Shown: positions 24,847 to 33,318, counted from the first letter of the stretch. The stretch is 64,000 nucleotides of DNA from Methylobacterium sp. Leaf118 (GCF_920984675.1 NZ_CAKLBV010000010.1:1-64000); one strand, 5' to 3'. Notes: a model not told the origin generated them from the sequence alone. Numbers and translations are program-made.

Positions 24847-26100
24847 ATGCCGAAACTGTTCCACATGCCAACCGGTCCCGACCGGCGGCTCCCCCGGACC
24901 CTGCTGGGGGCGCTGCTGGCCCTGAGCCTGTCGCAGGGAGCGATGGCCGGCGAGAAGCCGGGCCGGAAGGCGCCCGACACGCGGCCGGACTACACCGCCG
25001 CCCAGGCCGCCACCGCCCGGCCCGAGGGCCTGCCGGCCTCCGTGCGCATCGCGGGCGACGACGTCGCCGCCTTTCGCGCGCTGATCGAGAGCGCGGGCCG
25101 GGCCACCGACCCCTGGCTCGTCCTGTCCGGGGGCGGGGAGAACGGCGCCTTCGCGGCCGGGCTGCTCGCGGGCTGGAGCGAGCGGGGCGACCGCCCCGCC
25201 TTCGGCGTCATCACCGGCGTCTCGACGGGGGCGCTGATCGCGCCCTTCGCCTTCGTCGGCCCGCAGGCGGACGCGGCGCTGCGGACGAACTACACCGAGA
25301 TCTCGGCGGCCGACGTGTTCGAGTTCGGGGCGACCCGGGATTCGCTCACCGACACTTGGCCGCTCAAGGAGCGGATCGAGCGCGGGGTCACCCCCGCGCT
25401 CCTCAAGGCGGTGGCGGCGGAGCACGCCAAGGGCCGGCGCCTCCTCATCGCCACGACGCAGGTCGACAGCGAGCGGCCGGTGCTGTGGGACATGGGCGCC
25501 ATCGCGACGCGCAGCGCCGCATCCGGCGATCCCCGCGCCCTGAAGCTGTTCCGGGAGATCGTGCTGGCCTCCACCGCCGTGCCCGGCGTGTTTCCCCCCG
25601 TGCTGATCCCGGCCACCTCCGGGGACAAGACCTTCGAGGAGATGCACGACGACGGCGGCGCGATGAGCCCCTACTTCCTGGCCCCGGCCGCGGCGGTGAG
25701 CGGGGAGGCCGGCCTGCGCCTGCCGGCCCGGAAGGTCTATCTCGTGATCAACAACCGGCTCGATCCGGAATTCCAGATGGCCGGCCGCTCCACGCTCTCG
25801 GTGCTCGGCCGCACCATGTCGGCGGCGATCAAGGCGCAGACCCGGGCGGCGCTGGCGCTCACCCGCGCCTATGCCCAGCGCACCGATCTCGACCTGCGGA
25901 TCGCCCAGATCGACGGGCGCTTCGGCAAGACTTCGGAGAAGCCGTTCGACCAGCCCTACATGCAGGCCCTCTTCGCCCATGGCCAGTCGCTCGGCCGCGA
26001 CGGCACTGCCTTCGCGGACGCGCCCGCCCCGCGCCGGGAGGCGGACCGCACCGCCGAGACCGGATCGGTCGGCGCCCTCGCCACCTCGGCCGCACGCTAA
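24847..26100 (+). CDS. Patatin-like phospholipase
   Basis: This 417-residue lipid acyl hydrolase has a signal-like N-terminus (PRTLLGALLALSLSQGAMAG), so the protein is probably exported. The oxyanion loop is SGGGENGAFAAGLL at 94-107. The nucleophile S126 sits in ITGVSTGALIAPF, a GxSxG elbow, and the catalytic aspartate is in HDDGGAMSP near 269. Ser and Asp form the dyad typical of patatins. Similar proteins hydrolyse phospholipids at the envelope or act as secreted effectors. The C-terminus beyond 390 is polar. It is monocistronic, convergent with the TetR gene. Confidence 0.92.
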   Translation: MPKLFHMPTGPDRRLPRTLLGALLALSLSQGAMAGEKPGRKAPDTRPDYTAAQAATARPEGLPASVRIAGDDVAAFRALIESAGRATDPWLVLSGGGENGAFAAGLLAGWSERGDRPAFGVITGVSTGALIAPFAFVGPQADAALRTNYTEISAADVFEFGATRDSLTDTWPLKERIERGVTPALLKAVAAEHAKGRRLLIATTQVDSERPVLWDMGAIATRSAASGDPRALKLFREIVLASTAVPGVFPPVLIPATSGDKTFEEMHDDGGAMSPYFLAPAAAVSGEAGLRLPARKVYLVINNRLDPEFQMAGRSTLSVLGRTMSAAIKAQTRAALALTRAYAQRTDLDLRIAQIDGRFGKTSEKPFDQPYMQALFAHGQSLGRDGTAFADAPAPRREADRTAETGSVGALATSAAR

Positions 26101-26233
26101 CGGGTTTCGTTCGGTCGGGCGGCCGGGCCCGCCCTCCCCGGATCGGGCAGGGGCCTCACGGGCCGGGCCGCGCGACGGGCGTGACGCGCGGCGGCGAGAA
26201 TCGATCCTCCTCAAGCCGTCGCGGCGGCCCCCT

Positions 26234-26947
26234 TCAGGCGGGGGGAGGGGCGGGAGACCCGGGTGATGGATCCGACGGGTCGGGGCGGTCCGCCGCGCAA
26301 CCCGGGATTCCGCTCTGCCCCATCGCGATCCGGGCCACGGCTTCCAGTTCGGCGCGGCTCGCCCCGTCGCGGGCCAGGATCGACATGCCGCTCTGGACGG
26401 CCTGCAGGAAGCGGGCGAGGCCGCCGATCTCGGTCCCGGCCGGCAATTCGCCCTCCGCGAGCGCCCGGCCCAGCCGCGCCTCCAGGCGCTCCAGCGTGAC
26501 CGCCCGCGCGGCGCGCAGGCGCGCGCCGAGATCGGAACGGCCGCCGCCGACCGAGGCGAGGGTCACCATACAGCCGAGGGGATGGTCGCTGAGCGATCCG
26601 GTCAGGACCGCGGCCGAATCCATCAGGTAGCACCGGACCGCCTCGCCGACCGTCGCGGCCCCCCGGAACCGGCCCCAGACCGACGCCTCGTAGGCGTCGT
26701 GGTAGTGGCCCAGGGCCTCCGTATAGAGCGCCTCCTTCGAGCCGAAGGCGGCGTAGAGGCTCGGCGCGCCGATCCCCATCGCCTCCGTCAGATCGGCGAT
26801 GGAGGTCGCCTCGTAGCCCCGCTCCCAGAACAGGTGGGTCGCCCGGGCGAGGGCCGCCGCGCGATCGAACGCACGGGGCCGCCCGCGGCCGCGGACCGGC
26901 TCTCCCGCGGCGGCCCCCTGTCCGGATCTCGGTTCCGATTTCTGCAT
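26234..26947 (-). CDS. TetR-family repressor
   Basis: This 237-residue regulator has an N-terminal helix-turn-helix in ALARATHLFWERGYEATSIA and LTEAMGIGAPSLYAAFGSKE, followed by a helical ligand domain. It resembles the group that controls neighbouring dehydrogenases or efflux. Starts at 26947 and 26959 are both possible; neither has a strong ribosome site. The SDR gene is divergent and the 80-bp gap holds two related palindromes, so the SDR is the likely target. The C-terminal Pro-rich tail is outside the fold. Confidence 0.9.
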   Translation of the reverse strand: MQKSEPRSGQGAAAGEPVRGRGRPRAFDRAAALARATHLFWERGYEATSIADLTEAMGIGAPSLYAAFGSKEALYTEALGHYHDAYEASVWGRFRGAATVGEAVRCYLMDSAAVLTGSLSDHPLGCMVTLASVGGGRSDLGARLRAARAVTLERLEARLGRALAEGELPAGTEIGGLARFLQAVQSGMSILARDGASRAELEAVARIAMGQSGIPGCAADRPDPSDPSPGSPAPPPA

Positions 26948-27027
26948 CGCTCGATACATAAACCGCTTGACCGGTCCCGCCAACACGCCTAGCCATTTCT
27001 ATATCGATCGATACAGAAAGACAGACG
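26945..27027. promoter_or_regulatory. Divergent promoter with two TetR-type operators
   Basis: Near 26999-27017 the sequence CTATATCGATCGATACAG is a near-perfect dyad around TATCGATCGATA. On the other side, near 26943-26961, the minus strand reads TATGTATCGAGCGATGCA, a variant of the same site. One copy overlaps each gene start. This layout suits a TetR protein that represses itself and the SDR gene. Confidence 0.6.
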
Positions 27028-27768
27028 ATGAGTGATCTGGTCGGGAAACGCGCCCTCGTGACGGGCGCCTCGCGGGGGATCGGCGCCGCCATCGCGGCGG
27101 CGCTCGCGGCGAGGGGGGCGGATGTGGCGATCACCTACGAACGGTCGGCCGACCGCGCCGCCGAGGTGGTCCGGAGGATCGAGGGGACGGGCCGGCGGGG
27201 CCATGCGATCCAGGCCGACAGCGCCGATGCCGACGCCGTGACGCGCTCGGTCGCCCAGGCCGTCGAGGCGCTGGGCGGCCTCGACATCCTGGTCAACAAT
27301 GCCGGGATCAGTCGCAGCGGCTCCCTGGCCGAAATGAGCCGTGCCGACATCGACGCGCTCCTTCACGTCAATGTCCGGTCCGTCGTGCTGGCCTCCCAGG
27401 CCGCCCTGCCGCATCTCGGGCCGGGGGGCCGCATCGTCTCGATCGGCTCGTGCCTCGCCGAGCGCGTCCCCTTCCCCGGGGCGACGGTGTATTCGATGAC
27501 GAAATCGGCGCTGCTCGCCTTCACCCGGGGCCTGGCCCGCGAGCTCGGCCCCCGCGCCGTCACCGTGAACCTCGTCCAGCCCGGCGGAACCGACACCGAC
27601 ATGAACCCGGCCGAGGGCGCCCAGGCCGACGCGATCCGGGCCCTGACGCCGCTCGGCCGCTACGGCACGCCGGAGGACGTGGCGGCGGCGGTGGCCTTCC
27701 TCGCCGGCCCGGCCGCGCGGCAGATCACCGGCACCACCCTCACGGTGGATGGCGGGCTGAACGCCTGA
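27028..27768 (+). CDS. Short-chain dehydrogenase/reductase (FabG-like)
   Basis: This 246-residue SDR of the classical type has the cofactor motif VTGASRGIGAAIAAALAARG near residue 11, NNAG in DILVNNAGISRSG, and catalytic Ser...Tyr-x3-Lys in SIGSCLAERVPFPGATVYSM followed by TK. The C-terminal GTTLTVDGGLNA is the usual family end. It would reduce a ketone or oxidise an alcohol with NAD(P)H; the substrate is unknown. It is under probable control of the divergent TetR protein, which suggests an inducible detoxification role. Confidence 0.93.
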   Translation: MSDLVGKRALVTGASRGIGAAIAAALAARGADVAITYERSADRAAEVVRRIEGTGRRGHAIQADSADADAVTRSVAQAVEALGGLDILVNNAGISRSGSLAEMSRADIDALLHVNVRSVVLASQAALPHLGPGGRIVSIGSCLAERVPFPGATVYSMTKSALLAFTRGLARELGPRAVTVNLVQPGGTDTDMNPAEGAQADAIRALTPLGRYGTPEDVAAAVAFLAGPAARQITGTTLTVDGGLNA

Positions 27769-27788
27769 CGCCTCCGCGCCCGGGCGGC

Positions 27789-28397
27789 CTACCCCTCCTC
27801 CGCCTCGGCCGGCGCGTAGACCGCCTCGCCGAGGCGCCGGAGCGGGCCGCCGGGGCCCGAGCGCTTCCACAGGCGCGTGTTGAGCGCCGCGACCGGGTCC
27901 TGGCCCGGCAGGGCGAAGCCGCGCGCGGACAGGTGCCCCCAGATCTCACTGGCATGGAGCGGCCGGCCCGCCTCCTCGAGGACGGCGAGCGCCGCCTCGA
28001 CCAGGGCCCGGCCGTAGCGGCGGGCCAGCACCGTCTCGGACAGGCCGGAGGCCGGTTCCTCCGGCTCGGGCGAAGACAGGGGCGGGGAGGCCGGGACCGG
28101 CCGAGCCGCGGCCGCCCCGACGGGCGGAGCCGGGGCAAAGGGCGCGGCAAAGGGCGCGGCAGGGGCAGGGGCAGGGGCAGGGGGCGCGGCGCGGACCGTC
28201 TCCCGGACCGGAGACGAGGCCGGCGCGGGCATCAGCCCCCGGCTCGCCTCCGACGCTGCCCCTGCCCCGGCCGCACCGCCCAGGCGCCGCCCGAGATCGA
28301 GATAGAGGACGAGGTCGGCCATCTCCCGCTCGATCGCGTCGCGCTGCCGGCGCAGCTCCGCCAGCCGCGCCTCGGCCTGGGCTTCCGACAGGGCCAT
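27789..28397 (-). CDS. Coiled-coil and winged-helix (HARE-HTH-like) protein
   Basis: This 202-residue protein has three parts. Residues 1-40 form a charged coiled coil (EAQAEARLAELRRQRDAIER). A long Ala/Pro linker spans about 55-115. The C-terminus looks like a HARE/HB1 winged helix, with VLEEAGRPLHASEIWGHLSA and AALNTRLWKRSG. HARE-HTH domains occur in RNA polymerase delta subunits, restriction enzymes and chromatin proteins and are thought to bind DNA. The gene lies next to the RepA replication module and could act with it, but this is inference. Internal GC-rich repeats encode the linker. Confidence 0.68.
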   Translation of the reverse strand: MALSEAQAEARLAELRRQRDAIEREMADLVLYLDLGRRLGGAAGAGAASEASRGLMPAPASSPVRETVRAAPPAPAPAPAAPFAAPFAPAPPVGAAAARPVPASPPLSSPEPEEPASGLSETVLARRYGRALVEAALAVLEEAGRPLHASEIWGHLSARGFALPGQDPVAALNTRLWKRSGPGGPLRRLGEAVYAPAEAEEG

Positions 28398-28800
28398 GCG
28401 GGAATCTCCGGTCCGCCTTCCGGAACGGAACGCGTTTCTGAGAAAGGAATATCACGGAAACCGCGGAAGAGGAACGGCTCTCCGGAATATTCCAATCTGT
28501 TTGTCGCTGTTGGGAATGGTCCTCATGCGGTCGGAATGTGATGCGGAGTGTATCGGGAATTAATAAGCTTTCGGAGCATGATGGACACGATCGGCCAAGG
28601 ACCGCAACACGGAATATGAAGGCTCTGGAATAGGAAGGTGGCCGTTGGAGAAAAAGAATATCCCAAAAATATCGGAATAGGGCCGACGCCTCGGCAGCGG
28701 CCCACGCGAGGGCGAGCCCTTGGCCCAACGCCCCCGCGGGAGCGAAGGCGGCCCGAGGATCGTGGATCGGGGCGTCTGCCGATAAGCGCGCGGTGGCCCG
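28398..28800. other. AT-richer intergenic region with repeated GGAAT motifs
   Basis: About 400 bp. GGAAT appears roughly nine times between 28410 and 28680, including the palindrome GGAATATTCC at 28484-28493. The tract has unusually many A and T bases for this chromosome. It separates repA from the winged-helix gene. It could be a protein-binding cluster, an unwinding element or a promoter region. Confidence 0.5.
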
Positions 28801-29892
28801 TCAGCCCCGGCCGGAGGCGGCCCGGGCCGGCCGGGTGGCCTTGGGCGGCACCAGGAGGCTGCCGGGCTCGGCGGGGTGGAGCAGCATGCCGCCCTCGTCG
28901 AGGTCGATGCGCAGCCGCGGAAACACGTCCAGCAGGCCGGCGAGATCCGCCTTGAAGGCCTGGCGGAAGCTGCGCAGGCTGGCATTCTCGGCACCGAACT
29001 GGCGGTGCAGGTTCGCCCAGGTGAGCCGCAGGGGGCGCTGGAGGGCGCGCAGCCGGTAGCCGGTCCAGAACAGCAGGTCGAGCTTGCGCGCCGAGCCGGA
29101 GAAGGCCCGGGCCGCGCGGATATCGACCGGCAGGGCGTGCCGGATCAGGCTGTCGTAGAAATCCTGGTGGAACGAGACGGTCCGTTGCCAGACGAGGCCG
29201 TCCTCGCCGCGGCGCCACAATTCGAGCGCGCGGAACGGGGGCACGTTGAGGGTCGAGGCCTGGCCCTCGCCGTCCCACAGGCCGATCTGCATCGAGCAGG
29301 CGGCGAGCCGGTTGAGCTGTTCCTTGAAGGCGCCGATCGTGCCGCGCTCGCCGCCGGTGACGGAGAACCCCATCGCCCGCATGAAGCCCGAGAGGCTGTC
29401 GGCGACCTCGATCGTCGGGCTCCTCTGGCGCACCGCCTCGGTGCACAGATGCAGGAGCACCAGCCGGGCCTTGGGGCCGTAGGGAAGCCCCTGCGGCTCC
29501 ATCTCGCCGGTCACCGGGTTCTTGAGGCGCCCCGCCATCAGGCTGAGGGAATTGCGCCCGTATTCCCGCACGAATTCCCGGGTCGGGCCGGGATCGCGAT
29601 AGGGCAGGCCGCAGAGCGCCAGGACCGAGTGCAGGTGCTGGAGGTTCTCCGGGGCGGTCGGCTCGTTCTCGATCACCTCGCGCACGGCCTCGCGGCGGCG
29701 GCGGTCGCGGCCGAGGCTCTCGCGGCGCCGGGCCTCGGCGCCGGCCTGGGCCTGCTCCGCGTCGCGCTGGCGCTGCCGGTAGAGGAGATGCTCGACGATC
29801 GGCGCGAACAGGAATCCGCCGCGGGCCGCCTCCAGCTCAGCGCGGAGATCCGCGTCGCGAATCTCGGCGATCTTGGCCTCGAGCCCGGACAT
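28801..29892 (-). CDS. repA: Plasmid-type replication initiator RepA
   Basis: This 363-residue protein matches the plasmid-encoded RepA_C family found in alphaproteobacterial replicons. The N-terminal part is charged and helical. The core includes LPYGPKARLVLLHLCTEAVR, GFSVTGGERGTIGAFKEQLN and SFHQDFYDSLIRHALPVDIR. Such proteins bind iterons and start replication. Six iteron-like repeats lie upstream at 30153-30367, as expected for a functional origin. Its presence among chromosomal housekeeping genes suggests an integrated plasmid or a domesticated replication gene. Start ATG at 29892. The frame is intact with no stop or shift. Confidence 0.85.
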   Translation of the reverse strand: MSGLEAKIAEIRDADLRAELEAARGGFLFAPIVEHLLYRQRQRDAEQAQAGAEARRRESLGRDRRRREAVREVIENEPTAPENLQHLHSVLALCGLPYRDPGPTREFVREYGRNSLSLMAGRLKNPVTGEMEPQGLPYGPKARLVLLHLCTEAVRQRSPTIEVADSLSGFMRAMGFSVTGGERGTIGAFKEQLNRLAACSMQIGLWDGEGQASTLNVPPFRALELWRRGEDGLVWQRTVSFHQDFYDSLIRHALPVDIRAARAFSGSARKLDLLFWTGYRLRALQRPLRLTWANLHRQFGAENASLRSFRQAFKADLAGLLDVFPRLRIDLDEGGMLLHPAEPGSLLVPPKATRPARAASGRG

Positions 29893-30639
29893 GGCCGGTT
29901 CCTAGCGCCCGGCTGCCGGGCGGGGGATGGGGGAGGGATGCGCGCTCACGGGTCCTCAGGGTCCTCGATGGAAATCCGCCACGGCCGAGCCTCGTCTGGC
30001 GTCAGGCCGGCAACCGATCTGTCGCGATTCGGCTCCGCGGAGTCTCAGGCCGCCCGCGAGTTTTCCCGGCAATTCACGCTTCCAGACCCCGGTCTGCACA
30101 GGCCCGGCAGGCAAGGGGCCAGAGAAGGGGCCCGAGTAGGGGCCGGCGGCGGCGCGCAGAGTTCGATACGGGGGCCATCCGCCCGCGCAGAGTTCGATAC
30201 GCCCCGCGCCGGCCCCTTCTCCCCACGATCCACCGGCGGGGGCCGCGATCCACGCTGAATCGCCTGCGGCCCCACGCAGACTCCGATGCAGAACCGCCCC
30301 GGCGCCGCGCAGACTCCCATGCGCGCCCGCGCAGAGTTCGATGCGTCCCCGCGCAGAGTCGGATGCGCGAATGCCCCTTAAACCACCGCAGGAACAGGGG
30401 TTTTTCCGTCCCCCTATAACCTGCTGAACTGACTCCCTGAGAATCCTTAACAGATAGCTTTCCTAAGGGGGTTGGCGCTTCGTTCGTCAAAAAGAACGGC
30501 CGGGATCCCCTCTTCATCAAAAGGAATACAAGGAATTTCCCACAGGGGGAGGGCAGATTCGCCCCGACCTTTCCCCTGCACAGCCTCGCGTGGAAGCGGG
30601 TATGACCGGACGCACCGGACAGGGGCGGGAAGACGCGGG
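29893..30639. other. Putative replication origin region
   Basis: The 750-bp gap between repA and mazG contains the iteron cluster and, past it (30400-30540), an AT-richer stretch with runs such as TCCTTAACAGATAG and two more GGAAT motifs near 30521-30535. Iterons plus a neighbouring AT-rich tract is the usual plan of an iteron plasmid origin. No perfect DnaA box was found. Confidence 0.5.
30153..30367. repeat. Six iteron-like 18-bp direct repeats
   Basis: The consensus is CGCGCAGAGTTCGATGCG. Copies begin at 30153, 30184, 30273 (most degenerate), 30306, 30328 and 30350, all in the same direction. Spacings of the last copies are 33, 22 and 22 bp, which are whole helical turns. They lie upstream of repA, as RepA-binding iterons do. 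Confidence 0.8.
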
Positions 30640-31500
30640 ATGGACGAGGGCGCGACGATCGACAGGCTGCTGGCGCTGATGGCCGCCTTGCGCGATCCCG
30701 AGCGGGGCTGTGCCTGGGACGTCCGGCAGACCCATACCAGCATCGTCCCCTTCACGATCGAGGAGGCCTACGAGGTCGCCGACGCGGTCGAGCGGGGCGA
30801 TGCGGACGACCTGCGCGACGAGCTCGGCGACCTGCTGCTCCAGGTCGTGTTCCAGGCCCGGATCGCCGAGGAGGCGGGCCGCTTCGGCTTCGGCGACGTG
30901 GTGGGGGCGATCTGCGCCAAGCTGATCCGCCGCCATCCGCACGTGTTCGACGCGCGCGGCCGCCTCCTGCCGCCGGAGCGGCGGCCGACCGACCCGGAGG
31001 CCGTGGCGGCGAGCTGGGAGCGGATCAAGGCGGAGGAACGGGCCGCGAAGGTGGCGTCGGGCCGAGGGGGCGGACAAGAGACCGGACAGGGCGCCGAACC
31101 GGCGGCCGGCCCCTTCGACGGCATCCCCCGGGCGCTGCCGGCGCTCACCCGGGCCGACCGGGTCTCGACGCGGGCGGCGGCGACGGGCTTCGACTGGCCG
31201 GACGCGGCCCAGGTGCTCGCCAAGGTCCGCGAGGAGGCGGACGAGGTCGAGGAGAGCCTCGTCGCCGGCGATGCCGGGGCGGTAGCCGAGGAGATCGGCG
31301 ATCTCCTGTTCTCGGTGGCCAACCTCGCCCGGCATGCGGGCGTCGATCCCGAGGAGGCCCTGCGCCGGGGGACGCACAAGTTCGAGCGCCGCTTCGCCGC
31401 GATGGCGGCCCGCCTCGCCACGGAGGGACGCGGCCTGGACGAGAGCGACCTGGCCGCGATGGAGGCGGCGTGGCAGGCGGTGAAGCGGGACGAACCATAG
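30640..31500 (+). CDS. mazG: Nucleoside triphosphate pyrophosphohydrolase
   Basis: This 286-residue all-helical enzyme hydrolyses non-canonical or excess NTPs to NMPs and pyrophosphate. Two MazG domains are visible. The first has FTIEEAYEVADAVERGD and LRDELGDLLLQVVFQARIAE with the E-x-x-E...E-x-x-D metal motif. The second has VREEADEVEESLVAGD and VAEEIGDLLFSVANLARHAG. A low-complexity linker lies at about 145-160. Start ATG at 30640; the longer frame upstream reads through the origin region and is rejected. It appears to be a single gene. Confidence 0.94.
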   Translation: MDEGATIDRLLALMAALRDPERGCAWDVRQTHTSIVPFTIEEAYEVADAVERGDADDLRDELGDLLLQVVFQARIAEEAGRFGFGDVVGAICAKLIRRHPHVFDARGRLLPPERRPTDPEAVAASWERIKAEERAAKVASGRGGGQETGQGAEPAAGPFDGIPRALPALTRADRVSTRAAATGFDWPDAAQVLAKVREEADEVEESLVAGDAGAVAEEIGDLLFSVANLARHAGVDPEEALRRGTHKFERRFAAMAARLATEGRGLDESDLAAMEAAWQAVKRDEP

Positions 31501-31572
31501 GAAGAGCCCGCCGGCGCGCGCGCGCTCCGACGGGCCTGCACGAAGGTCATGGTTTCGAGAAGGACATGGTTT

Positions 31573-31592
31573 CGAAAGGACGCGTCCTTTCG
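31573..31592. repeat. Perfect 20-bp palindrome
   Basis: CGAAAGGACGCGTCCTTTCG is its own reverse complement. It is flanked by two copies of CATGGTTTCGA. It lies between the convergent ends of mazG and a small gene, so it may be part of a dispersed palindromic element or a barrier to read-through. Confidence 0.6.
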
Positions 31593-31644
31593 CGGGTGCA
31601 GGGTGGAGCCCTGCGACGGTCGGGCCCTTGCCCCGACGCCCCAC

Positions 31645-31663
31645 CCAGGGTCCGAGACCCTGG
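31645..31663. terminator. Hairpin near the end of a small minus-strand gene
   Basis: CCAGGGTC and GACCCTGG pair around a three-base loop, just 12 bp after the stop of the minus-strand gene at 31675. The stem is strong, but the following bases are not T-rich, so termination is only possible. Confidence 0.4.
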
Positions 31664-31674
31664 GAATTCCCGCC

Positions 31675-31869
31675 TTAGGAGATGAGGTCGAGCTTGGCCG
31701 CCTCGAACCCGGCCTGGCGCAGGCCGTCGGGGAGCGCGGCGTAGTCGGCATAGCCCGCCTCGCGGGCCATGGCGTCGAGGGCGGTGGCCTCGTCGTCGGC
31801 GCTGCCGGTCCGGAGGACGGCAGCGCTGGTCCTCTGGCGAATCTGGAAGATGCTCATGACGATGCTCAT
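31675..31869 (-). CDS. Small protein of unknown function (64 aa)
   Basis: The ATG at 31869 is preceded by GGAGG seven bases upstream. The protein is mostly helical (SADDEATALDAMAREAGYAD, LPDGLRQAGFEAAKLDLIS). No family was recognised. It is divergent from the RND adaptor gene; the gap between them holds a run of ten G bases. Confidence 0.6.
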   Translation of the reverse strand: MSIVMSIFQIRQRTSAAVLRTGSADDEATALDAMAREAGYADYAALPDGLRQAGFEAAKLDLIS

Positions 31870-32087
31870 GCCGGGCCTCCGGGGTTCCTGCGCCATCGGG
31901 CGCGGGAACAACCCGCAGGGTCGCACCGGGTTGCGGGGGGGGGGCGGCCCGTGTGTTGCACCGGGGCCATGGCTCGGGCAGGGTTGGCGGCGGAAGGGGT
32001 GCGACCGTGAACCGCGCCATGAAATCGCCGGCCGTCGTGGACAAGGGGAGGGCGGCCCTTGCCCGCTCTCCATTGAAACGAAACCCG

Positions 32088-33308
32088 ATGCCCGCCCGCT
32101 CACCTCTCCTGCCGGCCGCGGCGCTCGTCTGCCTCGGCCTGACCGTCGGAGCCGCCCGGGCCGCCGAGTCGGCGCCCGGCGCGGCCGTGCCCGATCCGGC
32201 CGCGCTCCTGCCCGCGGTGAGCGTGGTGCCGGCCGAGCGGCGCGAGATCGTCGAGCGCGCCGTCGTCACCGGCACCCTGGTGCCCCGCGATGAGATCCTG
32301 GTCGCGCCCGAGGTCGAGGGCCTGCGCATCGTCGCGCTCCTCGTCGAGGAGGGCGACCGTGTGGAGAAGGGCGCGGTGCTGGCCCGCCTCTCGCTGGAGA
32401 TGATCGAGACGCAAGAGGCCGCCAACGCCGCCGCGACCGCGCGCGCCGAGGCCGCGATCCTCCAGGCGAAGAGCCAGATCGTCCAGGCCGAGGCGGCCCA
32501 GGTCGAGGCGCGCCAGGCGCTGGAGCGGGCGCAGGCGCTGGTCAGGACCGGCAACGCCACCGCGGTCACGCTGGAGCAGCGCGTCTCGGCGGCGCAGGGC
32601 GCCGAGGGGCGGCTCGACGCGGCGAAGGCCGGGCTGGCGCTCGCCCAGGCCGATCTCGCCACGGCGCGGGCGCAGGGCCGGGAGATCGCCCTCCGGCGCG
32701 CCCGCACCGAGATCCGCGCCCCGGAGGCCGGCCTCGTCAGCCGCCGCACGGCGCGGGTCGGCGCCACCGCGAGCGCCGTCGGCGAGCCCCTGTTCCGCCT
32801 GATCGCCCGGGGCGAGATCGAGCTCGAGGGGGAGGTGCCCGAGACGGCCCTGCCCCGTCTCAATCCCGGCGACCCGGCCCGCCTCGAGCTGGAGGACGGG
32901 CGCGTCGTTCCCGGCGCCGTGCGCCGGGTCTATCCCGAAGTCGACCGCGCCACCCGGCTCGGGAAGGTGCGCATCCGGCTGGAGCCGCATCCCGCGCTGC
33001 ATATCGGCGCCTTCGCCCGCGGCCGGGTCGAGGTGGCGCGGCGCTCCGGCGTCGCAGTGCCGCTCACCGCGGTGCTCTACGCCGCCGACGGCACGGCCAC
33101 GGTGCTCGCCGTGGTCGAGGGCCGGGTCGCCGCCCGTCCGGTCGAGACCGGCCTGTCGGCGGAGGGCTTCACGGAACTCCGCTCCGGCGTGCGCGCCGAC
33201 GAAAACGTCGTGGCCCGGGCCGGCTCGTTCCTGCGTGACGGCGACCGGGTCCGCCCGGTCCTGCCGGCGGCCCGCACCGCCGGATCCGCCGCCGCCGAGC
33301 CCCGCTGA
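32088..33308 (+). CDS. RND efflux periplasmic adaptor
   Basis: This 406-residue membrane-fusion protein has an N-terminal signal (LLPAAALVCLGLTVGAARAA). The first lipoyl half (EILVAPEVEGLRIVALLVEE) is followed by a long alpha-helical hairpin of Ala/Gln/Glu repeats (about 110-210). The second lipoyl half (IRAPEAGLVSRRTARVGATA) and a beta-barrel follow. The closing segment is a membrane-proximal domain. The permease gene follows after only 10 bp, so the pair forms an operon. The ATG at 32088 places the signal at the N-terminus; an in-frame extension to 31953 is rejected. No outer-membrane channel gene is present. Confidence 0.92.
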   Translation: MPARSPLLPAAALVCLGLTVGAARAAESAPGAAVPDPAALLPAVSVVPAERREIVERAVVTGTLVPRDEILVAPEVEGLRIVALLVEEGDRVEKGAVLARLSLEMIETQEAANAAATARAEAAILQAKSQIVQAEAAQVEARQALERAQALVRTGNATAVTLEQRVSAAQGAEGRLDAAKAGLALAQADLATARAQGREIALRRARTEIRAPEAGLVSRRTARVGATASAVGEPLFRLIARGEIELEGEVPETALPRLNPGDPARLELEDGRVVPGAVRRVYPEVDRATRLGKVRIRLEPHPALHIGAFARGRVEVARRSGVAVPLTAVLYAADGTATVLAVVEGRVAARPVETGLSAEGFTELRSGVRADENVVARAGSFLRDGDRVRPVLPAARTAGSAAAEPR

Positions 33309-33318
33309 GGATCCCGCC

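Noticed and set aside
30153-30367. A CRISPR array
   Set aside because: Repeats are only 18 bp, imperfect and irregularly spaced, with no cas genes. They fit iterons upstream of repA.
30540-30550. A DnaA box near TTTCCCACA
   Set aside because: Two mismatches to TTATCCACA; not enough to call in a region without other boxes.
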